A stretch of 64,000 bases of DNA from Pterobdella sp. o SKG-2022 (taxonomy: Eukaryota; Annelida; Clitellata; Hirudinida; Piscicolidae), in assembly GCA_964035795.1 (NCBI GenBank), contig OZ038320.1, positions 6,727,164 through 6,791,163 on the forward strand. Reading direction: 5' to 3'. A program made the translations under genes and the position numbers. The notes below the pieces were generated by a model, which had not been told where the DNA came from, made no database searches, and saw nothing but the letters and a program-made list of their open reading frames with translations. The first letter of the stretch is position 1. Each line of letters opens with the position of its first letter. This document shows, in pieces, positions 48,833 through 63,714 of this stretch.

Positions 48833-51800
48833 TTATTATTATTAATTTTATTATCATTTTTCATGATTGTCATTAACAAATGAATGGAAAAATCTCAAGC
48901 AGTACTCTATAAAAATGCATATTTGCAAGAAGTGTAGTATTTATCTTAAAAATGACATTTAAATATTGAAGAGTATATTGCAAACATTGACAAAAAAAGC
49001 TTATGAAATATTGTTGTATATATAAGAACTGTATTAACAACATTTTTTGAAAATATAAAAAAAATATCCTGGTATTATATAAGAGTTTTGTATACTATTG
49101 TATATAATAGAATGGTTTAATACAAATTTTTTTAAAACTTTTCAGAACAAAAGTAATGAGATCAAAAACTACAGAACGTTAACCAGCTTTATAAGTAGAA
49201 AGGTTACATTATAAGGATAGTAATATTATATATTTGATAATGCTACACTTTGAAGTTTAACATTATAAAGGGCAACATGTGAAGTGTAGTTTTAGCATAT
49301 AAATAAAACTATTTTTGTAATGCTTATTTAATTAGTTATTATTTAGAACCTGTGGTCCCTTTGCACTAATGAACTAAATAAGTTTATGTGATTATTATAA
49401 AAAGAATCTGGAATTCTTTAATTGCAGTAGCTATTCTAACAAAAGTATTGAACACAAATGATTTTTTTGTAAAGTATGAAATTATTCATTAACAGGGTAA
49501 CATTTTAATTTACCACTATCTATTTTATTTTTTATAGTATTACTAAAGAATATTTTAACTTTAGTTATACTCTAAAATCAATTTCTCAAACAATTTGAGA
49601 GACTTATTTTAAATATATCTTACAAACTCTTTAAGCAAGCAGTGAAAAAGATGAAGCTTGAAGATGATAAGTTATTCAACTCTCCTTGAATAATTACTTG
49701 CCCGACTGGCAACTATTAGCAAACATATGAATAACTGAAACAAATAGATAACTGAAACATATTTTATATTATAAAAATTTGAATTAAATAAACAATATTT
49801 GAAATCATGAAAAATATTTTGAATGGAAGACATTTTTAGATTAAATCAACACAATTATATTAACAACAAATTTTTAAATTATCATCTTATTTGTAATAAG
49901 ATGAAAACTGCAACTAAATAGAAAAAAATTTACATATTAATTTCAATAAACAAAAAGTAAAAAATTTCTTAATTAGTGTAGCTGCTATACAATATTTTTT
50001 ATATTTAATCTTGAATATAGCCATTAATAGAATATTATATTAATGAAAAAAAGGCACACAATTTTATAATATTGTAGCTAAGATTGCAATTATTAAAGTA
50101 TTTTGATGGTGTGATGTAGTTTAACAATTGAATCCCTATTGAAATATAAACAATATATATATATTTTTTTTTTTTATATTCTGAAGATGTTTTGAAATAT
50201 CATTTCACTATTTAACCTTTAAGTTGTGCCAATAATTGGTTATAGCAAATGAAACAGAATGTTAAAAGTTTAAAACCAAGCTGAACTTGTATATAAATTT
50301 AAAGTTGCATAATTCTCATGTAATTTTTATATAGGAAACAAATTATAAAAAGTTATGTATTTACTCATACTATAATTATTATTTTTATGAACTTGATACA
50401 AAAAAATTTTTAAAACAAGTGCTATGACTCACCATTGTTCAAACTAATATAAATGATAATAACTTGTTTATAAAAGTACTGAATATTATATAAATACTTT
50501 CAAAAAGATTTAGTGTTTATAGAAATATTAAGGTGTACTTAACAATACTCATTTTATTGAAAAATATATTAGTGTTCTGTAAATTTTCATGTTGTATTTT
50601 AACTTGATAAAAATAAAGTTCATAAAGACCTGAAAAATAGATAAATAATGCTATTATACTCAAAAACAGATTTTTTTTATAAATCATGCTTTAAGAAATG
50701 ATTTATTTTATAAAATAGTAAAGAATTTATAATTTGTATTTGATTAATACCCTAGTATTAGTTATCGTATGCATACTTCGAATAAATGTTTTTAAAAATA
50801 TATTTTATCAAAGACAACTTAATATAGCAAAAACTTTAATTTGAATAAAAATTTGGCATTTAATTATCATTACAATTTAAAAAAAGAAATAGTATACCTT
50901 GTTTTATTGGAAATGACTCGAAAATGCTTCAAGATTATTTTTTCTAGCTAGCAAATCATTATAAAATGGAAAAAATGGTAAATATTTTTTTTCACTGTAT
51001 TTTAAGTAACCAAAAACGATTTTAAAACTTATCTAACACAAAACCGACGAAACCTCGACAAAAAAACGTAGGCTCTGTTTACTTTTAAAAACTCACGTTT
51101 TTTTATTGGTTTGTTTCAAATTTTTTTGTAGAAATATAAATTTTAGTTTATATTTATGTGCTAATATGTTTTAAGACTCAATTAAGCTTTTAAACTTTTC
51201 TTTATTTTCACCCATATTCTATCAATACACTTACTTTTTAATGTAACTGAAAGACTCGTTAAGTATTTTTGAAATTCATTAAAACGGCTCTGAAACGAAA
51301 TTTTTAATTTAAGTCGGCGAGTTTGCCTAATTTCGTGACGAACTACTTGAGTTTAAAAACTTATGAAATAATTGAGTGGTTTATAACAGTTATATGAAAT
51401 TTTAAATATTAGCACCGTTTTTCTTTTAACTTTTTAGTATTTATAGTCTTTCAGCATTATAATTCCAGATAATCTTAAGATTAAAACCAAAAAGATTTTT
51501 AGTGTTTGGAAGAATTATCTTATAATGACTTTTATGGTTTTGTTGATCTTCAAGATTTTATTGCTTAAAGTATGATTTAAGAGCTTATAATATTTTATTA
51601 GTTTCGAATATCATTCAAACATTGATTTTACTCCAATGAATTGTTTGGTTCTAATTAATAATTTCATTCACTTTTACGATGCAAAATTTTTTTGTTGTTG
51701 CATATAATCTTAACCCATATTTAACTTCAAAATACTACTAGTAAGCTGTTATTAAATTAATTAATATTTTTATTCAAATGATTTTGAATATTTATTATAG

Positions 51801-54800
51801 AGATTGTTAGTGTTTATTATTAATTCCTATGTTACTATTCTTCATACCATAATTATATTTGTCTGTTGTTTTTATTACTATTGCAAAATCTTAATCAATG
51901 TTTGATCAAAAAAATAAACAAGCATATTAAGCGTGTCATTAGAATATATTAATGAAAGAATGAAATAATATAAGAATGAAAATAAGAATACTAAATGAGA
52001 GCAATAAAGATTAAATAGAAAAAAATACTATATCAAAGCAATAAAGATTGAATAGTAGAAAGATATCAGTTGCAATTAACCTTAGAATGCCCTTTTAAGG
52101 TGACTGAATATGTAATTGAAATATGAGAAAAAATAAGTAGATGTGACCTCGGTGAATATCTAGGTTCTATATAGATAGATAGATAGATAGATTGATAGAT
52201 AGATAGATAGATAGATAAATTATTAATGAATCATGATCAGGTTGTAATTATGTAAAAATTTGATTTCTGTTTAAAAAATAAATGTATCTAAAGTTTTTTC
52301 ATTATATTGAAAAAAAATCAAGGAAATCTTAATAAAAAACACTTAAGATGTCTTTAAAAAACATTGTTTTACTTATATGTTTTTTCTTTGTTTTGGGTAT
52401 TTATTTTCAATTTAAATGAAAATAACAACCATGAGCCATCAGAATTATAGAGCAAACTGCTATTAGAAAATCAAGAAAACTAAAATAATAACTGTAGTCT
52501 TCCCGATGTCTAGAGATTATTTACAAAGATTTCAAAATAAACAAAACTACGGAAGATTTTCAACGACAAGGACGATTAACAAAACAAACAAATACATAAT
52601 TGAAATAAGAATAATAATAAGAATAAAGTTGAACGAACTAGTACGAATTCCAAACAATAATATAGAGAAATATTATTTAAAATCTTTTTGAATGCAACAA
52701 AGTTAACTTTTTGTGCTTCTAATTATTTTTATAACTCTTATATATTTAAAAATAAATTCCATACTTTTAATATTAACTTTCATTTTTATTTTCACCCATG
52801 CTTATTAGTAATTTATTTAAATCATAACCATCCTTTTTAATCAATAACATTTGGTTCAGACTCATCGGAGCTTGTTTACTAAGTTACCAACCTATATGAT
52901 TTTTCAAATAGTTATTTTACATATAATATGATAAGATGCAATCCGAATTTTGTGTTCCATTTTAACCCAAATAATTTATAAAAAAAAAACTATAATTGGA
53001 AAATAGAATAAAGTTGAGTAAAATGGTGAACCATAAAAGTAGCCGAATCAATTGAATTAAGCCTATTTTTCAAGTTTCAAGCTGTTTTTATTATTTGAAT
53101 ATTTGATTTAATTAATAAATCATTTGATAACTTTGTGAAGTATTTATAGATCTGTCATAATTTTAATTATTAATAACTTTAAAAATATATTTTTAACTTT
53201 TAAATGAAACCCTACTATAGTTTTTACAAGCTCTCACATTCAAAAAATTCAAATTAAGGTATCAAATCGATTTAAACTTATTCTTATTAACAATAACTAA
53301 AATAATAAGATTTATGCCATTATTATCTCTATTATTATTTATATTATTATCCTTATTTTCATTATTATTGTTATTTTTCTCATTATTATTGATATTGTTA
53401 TTGCTTTTATAGTAATAATTATGAATATTTTTATAAAAATTATTATTTTTATTTTTTTTTATTATTTATTAAATTATTAAAGTAGTATTTGATTAGTTAA
53501 GGCACTTATCCATTTATCGCATTGTTAAATTTTATTGTTTTGTAACTTATGATGCTTATTAAATCTAAATTTCCTATATATAATCATTTTTTATAACTGT
53601 GACGAATAATTCATTGATACTGTTTATAACTACTGAAAATTACTATTTACTATATGACTAAAAGTTCACCTAAAGGAGAAAAAAATTATTTTCAAAAATC
53701 ATAAAAAATGAAGGCAAAAACGTTTTAAAAATAAAAATTGTATCTTATGATTAAAATATTCCTCATTTCTCATTTTTGCTTCATTTCTGATAGTGAAAAA
53801 TTTTTTCAAAAGTTCATCAAGCAGTTTTCACACACGTGTTTGTATACATCACTCCATAGTGTGAGTCCGACATAGCATTAAATATAACAAATATAGTTTT
53901 ATATTGGAAAACTTAGAAAAATTCTTTCTTCTCGCTGTTCCCTATTTATGGCTAGACCGTTTATAGATTGAACCATGTCATAAATATTCTTGAAACCATC
54001 GATCTGATTAATATGCTGTTATTATGAATTTTCCAACAATTTTAATTTTAAAAATAAAAAAATCAAAAAATCGTCTCATTGTATGAAACTATTTCTCTCA
54101 TATTCTTAGAAAAAAAAAAGAGCTATATGGTTATTATCTTCTTCTTTCCGGTGTCATCATTATTTTTATTATTGTGATTATTTATCATGGTTATTTCTAT
54201 TTTTAAATTCATTTTGAATGTTGACCTCGCACGACCTTCTATCACTAAAGTTAATAAATACGGTGGAGACATTGCTTAAGTTCATACAAACAAAAATAAC
54301 AATAATGATAATAACAAATATAATTTTTTTAATTATTATTATTTTCATAAAAAAATTTGATACTTGAAACATTAACTGTGAGTGCCTCTTTTTTGCTTAT
54401 TCATTGTTTTTTTAGTTCAAAAGGCATTATTCAACCTTTTTGCCGCATAGTTTTTGTTGTTTGAAAACCATTACTTTTCAAATAACCAAACTTGCAAAAA
54501 AAGACAATGTGCGATTGTTGTTCTTTCGCCTTATCCAACATATTGAGAACAGCTTTTTGTAGCTTTTTTTATTGATCGGATAAGCTTTTACCACAATACA
54601 GGCCAGAATTATAGAAATAGCCTAAAAAACCGCAAGATGCCCAAAACTTGTAGCTAAATCTGATTGGCTTTGTCCCTAAATGAACTATCTGGGTTCGCGA
54701 AGTATTTTATGAATGTTTGTATAGCTTAGTTATAAGTATAAACTAAAATTTTTTAAAAGTTATTTTTGCCTTCTACAAATGACGAATTTATTCCTTTTCT

Positions 54801-54876
54801 GTGCAGTATCTTTTGTATAATTGATATTCCACTAGTTCTAATGTATTCTCTGTAAAACACCCATTTGCCAACACTT
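48833..54876. other. Gene-poor AT-rich intergenic region
   Basis: About 6 kb with no supported gene. Only short GATA runs (52165-52216) and poly-A/T or AAT-rich patches are seen. Short open frames at 52506-52691 (plus) and 54178-54372 (minus) are compositional. Confidence 0.6.
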
Positions 54877-55240
54877 GTGCCCATTGATCTCATATGAGAT
54901 CAGCAACTTATTCTGTTGATTTTACATGTTTTAAAACTTTATAATAATAATAATAATAATAATAATAATTGAAAACAACTTAAACATATTTTGTTTCATC
55001 ACTATCGGGAATAACTATGCCTTAATTTAATATTTTTCAATAGACGTTTATCGAAGCAAAGTTTTGAAATTTTCAACCTTAAATATTAAAAAACTCAAAT
55101 CAAAAAATTTTAAAAATAGTATCGGAAAGATAACCCTAGTTAATAAAAAATATTATTTGAATTTGGAAAAATATTAAACAATAATTAGTAACTGTTATAA
55201 TTGAGTGATCTCCTGTGAGATCAATGGGCACAAACGGGTT
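54877..55240. mobile_element. Possible TTAA-type MITE
   Basis: GTGCCCATTGATCTCA near the left end recurs inverted at the right end, each followed inward by an AGATCA inverted pair. The right end reads GGGTTAA, i.e. CCC next to a TTAA target as in piggyBac-like elements. The left boundary is unclear. No ORF. Confidence 0.55.
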
Positions 55241-57294
55241 AATTGAAAATTATTTAAAAATATTAATAGTAACGATACAGGAAAAATAATGAAAACAGAA
55301 ACAAAAATAATAAAATAAAAGTAATAATAAAGATAATAATAATAATAATAAATAACAATAATAAAATAATACACTAATGATCGCCATGGGGTTGAAACTC
55401 ATTATTATAGACTGTTTGATTTAATTATTAAGAAAAACCAAACCAATAAAAAATAATAACCAATAAAAGAACAGTGTAACCAATAAAGAACTGATTTTTA
55501 GAAAAAATAAGAAAAATAAAGTAATTAATGATGTTTTTGTGATAATATTGGCATTACTGATGATAAAATAAATAAGAATAAAGACTAATGGTGGTAACTA
55601 TAATAATAAACGAATAATAATAACAAAAATAACGAAAAGCTAATTACCGGAACAAAAACAAGAACAATAAAATAATAACGAAAATAACCAAAAAAATAAA
55701 TTTTCAATACTTTAAAACTATTTAAAAGAATCAAACACTTACCTCACCTGTAGCCGTAAATTAATCTTGAGCAGATTTCTGCCTTTTATACAATTTAGTT
55801 CACGTACACAAGTTACACCCAAGTGTGTGTGAATTTTTGTTATAATATAGGATTTTGCGACCTATACAAAAATCTTTTGCAACTTTTGCGACATAAAAAC
55901 TTGAATTTGACTTGAAAAAATAAAAAATGGAAGTCAAACTTGTCGTTTTAGCAATTTATATTTTTTTAACTTTTAAATTTTTAAAAATATTTTGTTTGCA
56001 AAGATTATTAAAATAAAGAGAAATTATTTAATTGGTCGCAAAGAATATTTTATAGGTCGTAGAAGCCTATATTTTGCTGCTATATGCTTTTTTTTGCATT
56101 CGGGTAAGGTCGATTTTTGTTAATTGCATTCTCCATTCAGTACATTCTTTTCATTGATAGTTTCTCAATTTAAGCTGTTTTCAGTGTAATTTGCATACAT
56201 AACTCAGTATTATATTTCAGTGTTAGTTAAATTGTTTTTTATCTCATGTTTTTTTTCAACAATTTATCATTCATTCACATAGCGTTTGAACCGTTTAGAT
56301 TCATTTTACAATGGTAACAACAAAAGGAAATATATTGAAAATCATTATAGTATTGAAACAGAAAAGAATGCGTACTAAGACCAAATAATCATCGTTGACT
56401 TGTTCCAACGACCTAAATTTTTAGTTAGTAGACTATTAAACTCAAAGACACTGTATTTAACTCCTGCTTGAACCGATATTATCATTTTAGTTCTATAAAT
56501 ACATTTTTGTCTATTTTTTTATAATAAAATGCTATATAAATTAACTAAAAGAATATCGAAATAAAATTATGAATTCCCAGAAGTACTAATGAGTCATAGA
56601 AAAATATAGCTATTCAAATAAAAAACTATGTGAAGCTTTATATATAAAAGCTTGAAATTGAAAGAATTTTTCAATTTATCTTCATCATCGATAATATCTG
56701 AAAACCGACACGAAAAACACTCGAAACTCTCTTGTCACTCTATCGAGGAATCCACGACAAACCTTATCAGGCTTTGACGAATGTAGTTATAAAATAATTG
56801 AACTTGAGAAACTTGGTCTAAGAAATTGCTTTAAATAAAACAAACTTCGATCTTTATTGTTCATTAAAGTTGTTCCGTTTATTGTGGTTTAAATTATTGT
56901 GTGCATAAGACTGCAATGTCGGGAGGCTAACTCATGTTGTTACCTTGACTTACTAATGGGCAAAAAATTGAAGCTCTTTCCAGAGAGATGTATAGTTTTA
57001 TGTTGAATATTCTTCTTCTGGTTTTAGTTTTAAGCTAACTAATAAATTAATTATTCTGTGGACTATGCAATTCTTGAAGTCTATGTCACAATAATCCCAA
57101 TCGTAATGTTTTGTACTAAAAAATTTCGTTCATTCCGAAGTGAATTTGAAGATTTATATATTTATTCAGTGAGTTAATAGAAAAATTTAAAAAACTATGT
57201 AAGCCCAATTTTAACATACAATTGCCGAACTTGTGCTTTTGAGAAGTAACTCGTTAAACTTGAAAATTTTTGGAAAAATGCTTGTAGAGATATG
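55241..57294. other. Intergenic; one TATA-box-plus-donor motif
   Basis: No gene seen. On the minus strand TATAAAAGG (55790-55782) is followed about 35 bp on by a strong donor CTACAG|GTGAGG (55748). This could be a promoter with a very short 5' UTR exon for the NKCC transcript, about 8.9 kb upstream of its ATG; unproven. Confidence 0.25.
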
Positions 57295-57524
57295 TCAAAC
57301 TTTTTACCCAGATTTTGTCTCAAATCAAAGACCATAAAAAATTGAAAGAAAAGAGATGGAAAAGTAATGTGGAAGAAAATATAGAGTTATCGGTGCTATA
57401 TTCTCGCTGGTCAAATCTATTGACGGCGATAGAGCTCAAAAATACATTCAGTGGTGAAGACATGGAAGGCATTCATGAATTAGTATCTCAAATTTATGAA
57501 ATATTAGAAGTTGAGCGATATTGA
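57295..57524 (+). CDS. Candidate orphan exon, unknown product
   Basis: After acceptor-like TTTTTACCCAG, 71 codons are open to a TGA: helical and amphipathic, with RWSNLLTAIELKN and GIHELVSQIYEILEVE. The residue mix is typical of coding sequence and unlike its AT-rich surroundings. There is no ATG at the start and an in-frame TAG lies just upstream, so it can only be a last exon. Its upstream exons were not found. Confidence 0.3.
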
Positions 57525-57889
57525 ACGGAACTAGGAAAAACACAACACTGGTTTTATCATCTCAGATGAATAATTGAAATATATAAACACCATCTTTGAA
57601 TTATATATAACAAAGAAACTTACTGGTTTGATGTACTTCTTCAACAAAGCTTTTAAAACCAGGTAGTTTTTGAGGCTAACACTAATATTTCACATGATAA
57701 TAGCAATACAAATTTCTTTTTATTAAATTTTAAAAATGAGTTACTCAAGAGATTTTTTACTGAGTTTAAAAAATAATCACCACGTCTCTTTTCGTTTAGT
57801 GAGACGAGGAGTTTTCATTTAAAAATAAAGAAAAACGTCTTCAGAAGAGACTTCCAGGTCTAACAAAAATGTCTCAAAAATTCTCACCA

Positions 57890-58820
57890 ACCCGTTATTG
57901 CTAAGCCTAATGAGCACCGGCAAAAACTTCAAAACCCTACCACAACAATCCTCAGTCTTGAAAACGTTAAATATTGAAACCTATAATTGTAGGTCATTAA
58001 AAAAAGATTTTAGAATAACAGAATTAGAACTAACGTGGACACAAGAGCCAAACAAAAAAACAAGATGGGTTGATCCACTGAAAAATACTATACATCCAAC
58101 TGGGTGGCTCTGGCTAATGATAGGAAGTTGTGGAAAATGCGATAGAGGGCTTTCTCCGACAGGAGTGAGGCGACATCAGTCACCAACCCAAATAATAATG
58201 AAAATGTGAACAAACGCTTTGACTCAAAATGACCGATTCGTGCTATCGCACTGAAATTTAGCTTTAACTAACTTTCTTGGGTCCTACATCACAGAAGGAA
58301 ATCGATCGTCAGATTGCAATGGCAAAGTCTGCGACTACTTCACACACAAATCTGGAAAGATAGAAGTGTCACTAAAACTACAAAAATTCGCTCAATGCAC
58401 ACATTTGTTTTTTCTATCCTTTCATATGGTGCTGAACATGGACTATCAAGAACAGAGAAAAGAAGAGGATATCGGCTTTTGAGATGTGGGCATGAAGACT
58501 GCTACGAATTTCTTGAGTGCACCACAAGACAAATGATAGGATTCTCCAAGAAATTGATTTCAAAGAGAGACTTATTTAAAAGATCTACAGAATGCAACTT
58601 TCCTATTTTGGTCATATTTCTCGACGTGGTCCAGAAAGTCTAGAAAAACAAATGATGACTGGTTTAATTAATAGGAAAAAGCAACGTGGGAGACCTCGTT
58701 TTCATTGGTGCGATGGGATCACAAATATGATTGGTGACTCTTTTCATCAACTTATGATAAAGGCTCAAAACCGAGATGATTGGAGACGTGCAGTTAGATG
58801 GGCCACAGATATCCGCTAGT
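57890..58820 (+). mobile_element. LINE remnant, 3' part
   Basis: Broken frames with LNIETYNCRSLKKDFRITEL (endonuclease-like start) directly joined to late segments: FVFSILSYGAE, RRGYRLLRCGHEDCYE, LSYFGHISRRGPESLEKQMM and KKQRGRPRFHWCDGI. Most of the RT is deleted. Confidence 0.8.
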
Positions 58821-58959
58821 GGATGATACTAACTGACTGAAGTAATTTATAAGTTATAGTCCAGTTTTTAAGTTTTTAAATGTTATTTGTAAGTTTTATA
58901 AAAGATTTTCTAGATTTGAAAAACTATACATTAGGATTTGGATCTAACAGGACACTTTC

Positions 58960-59852
<893 letters not shown>

Positions 59853-59989
59853 GACTATTCCCAAGTTCCTACTGAACTCACACCCGTTGAAAACACAACG
59901 TTCCCACCAGGTAACTTCGAAATACTGACTGGACCTTCTAAAAAAATGTTATAAAACTGAATTGAAACAGTTCTAAAACCTAAGGAAGA

Positions 59990-61800
59990 AAATAGAAGAC
60001 TAAAACAATCTCCTAGAAAGTAAGTTCAAAATAGATGATTTTAACACCATAAATAGAATCATCAACATAGCTTATGAAAGAGAATTCGGTGAAAACAAAC
60101 AAAAACTAAAAAATAAAATTGAAATAATACTCAAAAAACATTCTCAAACACCTTCATTCAATCGCCCCACAACCATCTCCAACCCCATTCTTCAACTTCA
60201 ACCCGAACTTTTCCCTTCTCATGCAATAGTTCTTCTAAATAAAGGACCTAAGTTTGCTCTGACTCACCAAAAAAATTTCTTCATGGATATTATTTACAGT
60301 ACAGAGAAAACCGCGCAAAGTCTAGAACGAGCTGGTCTTCCCGAAACAGAAGAAGTTGTGCCAAGGTGTCTCACACACCCTGTATCTAGCAAAAGAGAGT
60401 AGGCACTACTAGCAATCTCACAAGAGATCAGAGATAAAGCTTGAAATATCTGAAAGACAAAATAAAAAATAAGGAACTAGCCTTTACACCACAAGACAAA
60501 GGTATAAGATTCGTTGTTTTACATCCTCTTAAGACCTTGGAAGCATTTTAAAAAAATACAACCAGGAATGAAGGATGAAACTCCAAGCCTGAAAACAAAA
60601 CTACAAAAAAAGTTACTTGAACTGAAAAAAGAGGATAACTATCATAGTGACCACAAACAAATTTACCTTAGAAACTTCTAAGCAAATGTAATGAAAAGTG
60701 GTGTGAAGGTCGTTTGCAGATTATATAGTGAAAAGATGGAAACCATCGATCACCTGGTCTCTGGCTGCTCAGTGCTGATTATGCATGTTTTTGTATTCGT
60801 TAGAGAAAATATAAATCATCTTTTTTTCCATGGACGACTTGAAGCTTTATGCTCCTAAGGATGATTACTTAGAAGAAATGCTTCAAAAAGTCAAAAAATT
60901 CAGAAATGATATTAGCATGAAATTAAACCTTCAAAAAATGCGCAAAAGCTTTGTTTGAAAAAAAGAAAATTATATTATGTTGGGAATATAAAAATTGATG
61001 AAGAAACTATTATCAGAGAACTGAAACAAGACAAAGCATGAAAATACCTAAGCATAAATGAAGGAAATGGAATAAAACATACTATTAACTTGTTATCAAA
61101 TGCATTTATTTAATGTAGATGTATCACGAATTTACACCCCAAAAAACAAAGAAGGAAGAGGACTGATGCAATTAGAATTATGCTAAAAACTTCAACTATA
61201 GGGTCATACCAATATTTAACAAAAAATTGGCTGTTGAAGCTGACAATACAACATGAAAGTTCAGAAAAAAGCCCGTAAAGTAAAAAAAAGACGCTAAATT
61301 AGAAGGCCTAAAACAACTTCAAGAGTGGTGGCAGAACAAACCACCTCATGGACAGTTTGCAGCAAGAGTCAACAACCCGGATGTAGACAAAAAAACAACT
61401 TATCAGTGGCTCATTAGCTCCGAATTTAAATCCGAAACAGAAAGATTTATAATTGCTGCACAAGATCAGAGTCTCTGCCAAAAACTATCTAACGAAGAAA
61501 TCATCGAACCTATTGATGAAAATACTAGCTATAAATATTTAAGAATGCTAGAAACAGAAATTATCCAAAATAGCGAAATGAAAGAACGAATAACTAGTAA
61601 ATTCAATAGAAGGTTGAAAAAAAAAAAATCTAAACACAGAAAAGCTAACAAAAGCTATAAACGCATGGGCTGTCTTCATGCCAGATAATGTGCTGAAATT
61701 ATCAATGAAAATAAACAAGAACTGTAAAACTAGGAAGATGATGACAGCATATAAAGCTTTGCACCAAAAAGCTGAGTGTTATGTCCGAAACCTCATGTGA
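59990..61800 (+). mobile_element. Heavily decayed retroelement, possibly composite
   Basis: About 60220-60300 gives VLLNKGPKFALT, recalling Penelope-like or related LINE N-termini. About 60700-60780 gives VVCRLYSEKMETIDHLVSGC (degraded CRxC...HLVSGC motif). About 61300-61480 gives WWQNKPPHGQFAARVNNPD and SETERFIIAAQDQSLCQK, normally found upstream of the CRxC motif in one LINE lineage. The order suggests rearrangement or more than one element. No intact frame. Confidence 0.6.
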
Positions 61801-62114
61801 GAGCTTGTGTGATGTTGTGAGTGCAGAGTGGAAGGTGGTGTAGTGGAAAATTAACTTCTTTAGATCCTATATAAATGAATTGATAGATGAGTGCTTTTCT
61901 ATACTTCAATGTATTTGAAACTACTAATCAAAACAATAAAAATAATATTAATCATAATAACAGAAATAAAACTTAAAAAAGCGAACGTCTGGAGATGGTA
62001 TTCTAGAAGTTGAGAAGGATCTGAGAAGATACATGAGTCGGTAAAAAAGGTATCGAATATTAGAGATAGATACATGGATAAATAGATAAAAAAATAGAAA
62101 AATTAATTATTAAA

Positions 62115-62345
62115 TATAATTAGTTTAGTTAGATTATACTACTGTACATGCCCCAGTAACTGGGTTTGACAACAGTCGGCCTAGACGATTGATACTAATA
62201 TTTATAAAATAGACCACTTATTCAAGACAAATTTTTATAGATTGTCAGTTTGGGCCTACATCCAAATTGAAATTATTGGATTCAAGCTCCTCAGTTCCCC
62301 CACATAGGCAGTTTTCCTTGTCGTCAACAAAAAAAAGGTCATCTG
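62115..62345 (-). repeat. Dispersed repeat X, copy 2
   Basis: Reverse complement of the 30085-30290 repeat. It has GACAATCTATAAAAATTTGT, CCGACTGTTGTCAAACCCAG, and TTGACGACAAGGAAAACTGC near its 5' end, extending with GGGGGAACTGAGGAGCTTGA. Confidence 0.7.
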
Positions 62346-62516
62346 TCAAGCCAAATGACAACAATATCAGAATATAAGTTATTTTTATACCTGCTACCAA
62401 AGTCTTCTGTTATCTAGGTTTTAACAGAGAAGCAGTCTCAATTTAGAAACACTATCTTCTGTCTAGTTTAACGTAATGCCCAAAACCAATAGTTAAATAG
62501 ATTAACCTGTCTAACC

Positions 62517-62632
62517 ACATCTTGGGCAACAATGTTGTGGTAGAGAGTCAAGGGAGCTTCAATATTTCTGTAACCCCGAGTTTCATTTCTACCTTCACTT
62601 GCTTCCTTTTAATGTGTGCCACGCTGTAGAAA
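62517..62632 (-). CDS. Candidate orphan exon of higher GC
   Basis: About 115 bp of clearly higher GC, bounded on the minus strand by acceptor TTTTCTACAG (62633) and donor AGACAG|GTTAAT (62516). One frame reads RNETRGYRNIEAPLTLYHNI then VAQDVVRQ up to the donor; another reads VAHIKRKQVKVEMKLGVTEI then a stop. I do not recognise either. It may belong to a gene beyond the right edge. Confidence 0.3.
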
Positions 62633-63458
62633 ATATTATGATAATTTGATAAATGAAAAAATAAAAATAAGCATAAAAACAATAATAATTCAAGCAATAA
62701 CCTTAAACTATAAATAAACCAAAATGGATTGATGGTTTCTTTGAAATCCAAAAACCTCGCCAACTAATAAAACTTAAAAACCAATGTTTTTATTTAAAAA
62801 TATTACTATGTTCATGATGATAACTATTAGAACAATTTATTTTATAAAAATGATAATATATATATATATATAATAGCAATAAAAGTAAAAATTATAATAA
62901 TGAAAAACTATCAAGAGCATCATGATCAACATTAATACAGGCCTGAACTCCTTCTGCTGTGTCTATTGTTATTATGAGTAATTTTTTCTTATTATTATCA
63001 TTGAATATTAAGAGTTTCATTATTTTCATGTGCTATTGAATAGTTCTTTAGTGGTGGTTTACGTTGTACATATCTAATAACTTCAACACATTGGAGAGTG
63101 TGAAATCAAGCCATGAAAATTTAGTTTTAAATCTCATCATTCATTAGCACAAATTTTAATAAACCTCAATTTTTCTTTTTCATCTTTAATATATTTATAT
63201 AATTTTTGCCTTGATACCTATAAATAGTGATTCGTTATTCTTAATAATTTTTCAAATATTACTATTTTCTTGTATTGTGAAGTGACACTATAGCAAGTCA
63301 TTTTTAATGTTGAGGTGTCTATTTTGATAAATTATAGTAGTTTTAGATTTTAGTGAATTGTATTTTAGCACTACAACAATGATTTAGAAAAAATAGATAG
63401 TCTGTTGGGAAAACATTAATATACATAAAAAAAACAATTTATAAGCCAAGTTGATGAT

Positions 63459-63653
63459 TAGTTGAACAAATTTGTTGAATCAGTGAAAATTCTCATTGCT
63501 GACGGAAACCTATTAAACCAGTTAATAAGTGACAGATACATTTCAACAAATAAACTTGTTTTATTATTTATCATATTTCATCGAATTGATATTCGATTTC
63601 TAAACGTCGCAATAGCACGTGAAAATATTAATAACGGAGTTTCGGAAAGTTAA
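63459..63653 (+). CDS. Weak open frame, unknown
   Basis: 64 codons, no ATG at the start, after a possible acceptor GATGATTAG. Reads NKFVESVKILIADGNLLNQL then ISDRYISTNK. Looks mildly coding-like but could be chance. Confidence 0.15.
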
Positions 63654-63714
63654 TAGTTCTATACCGTAATATTTAGAATTCTAGCCGCTCCGGTATAAGT
63701 TTTTCACGGGTGAG

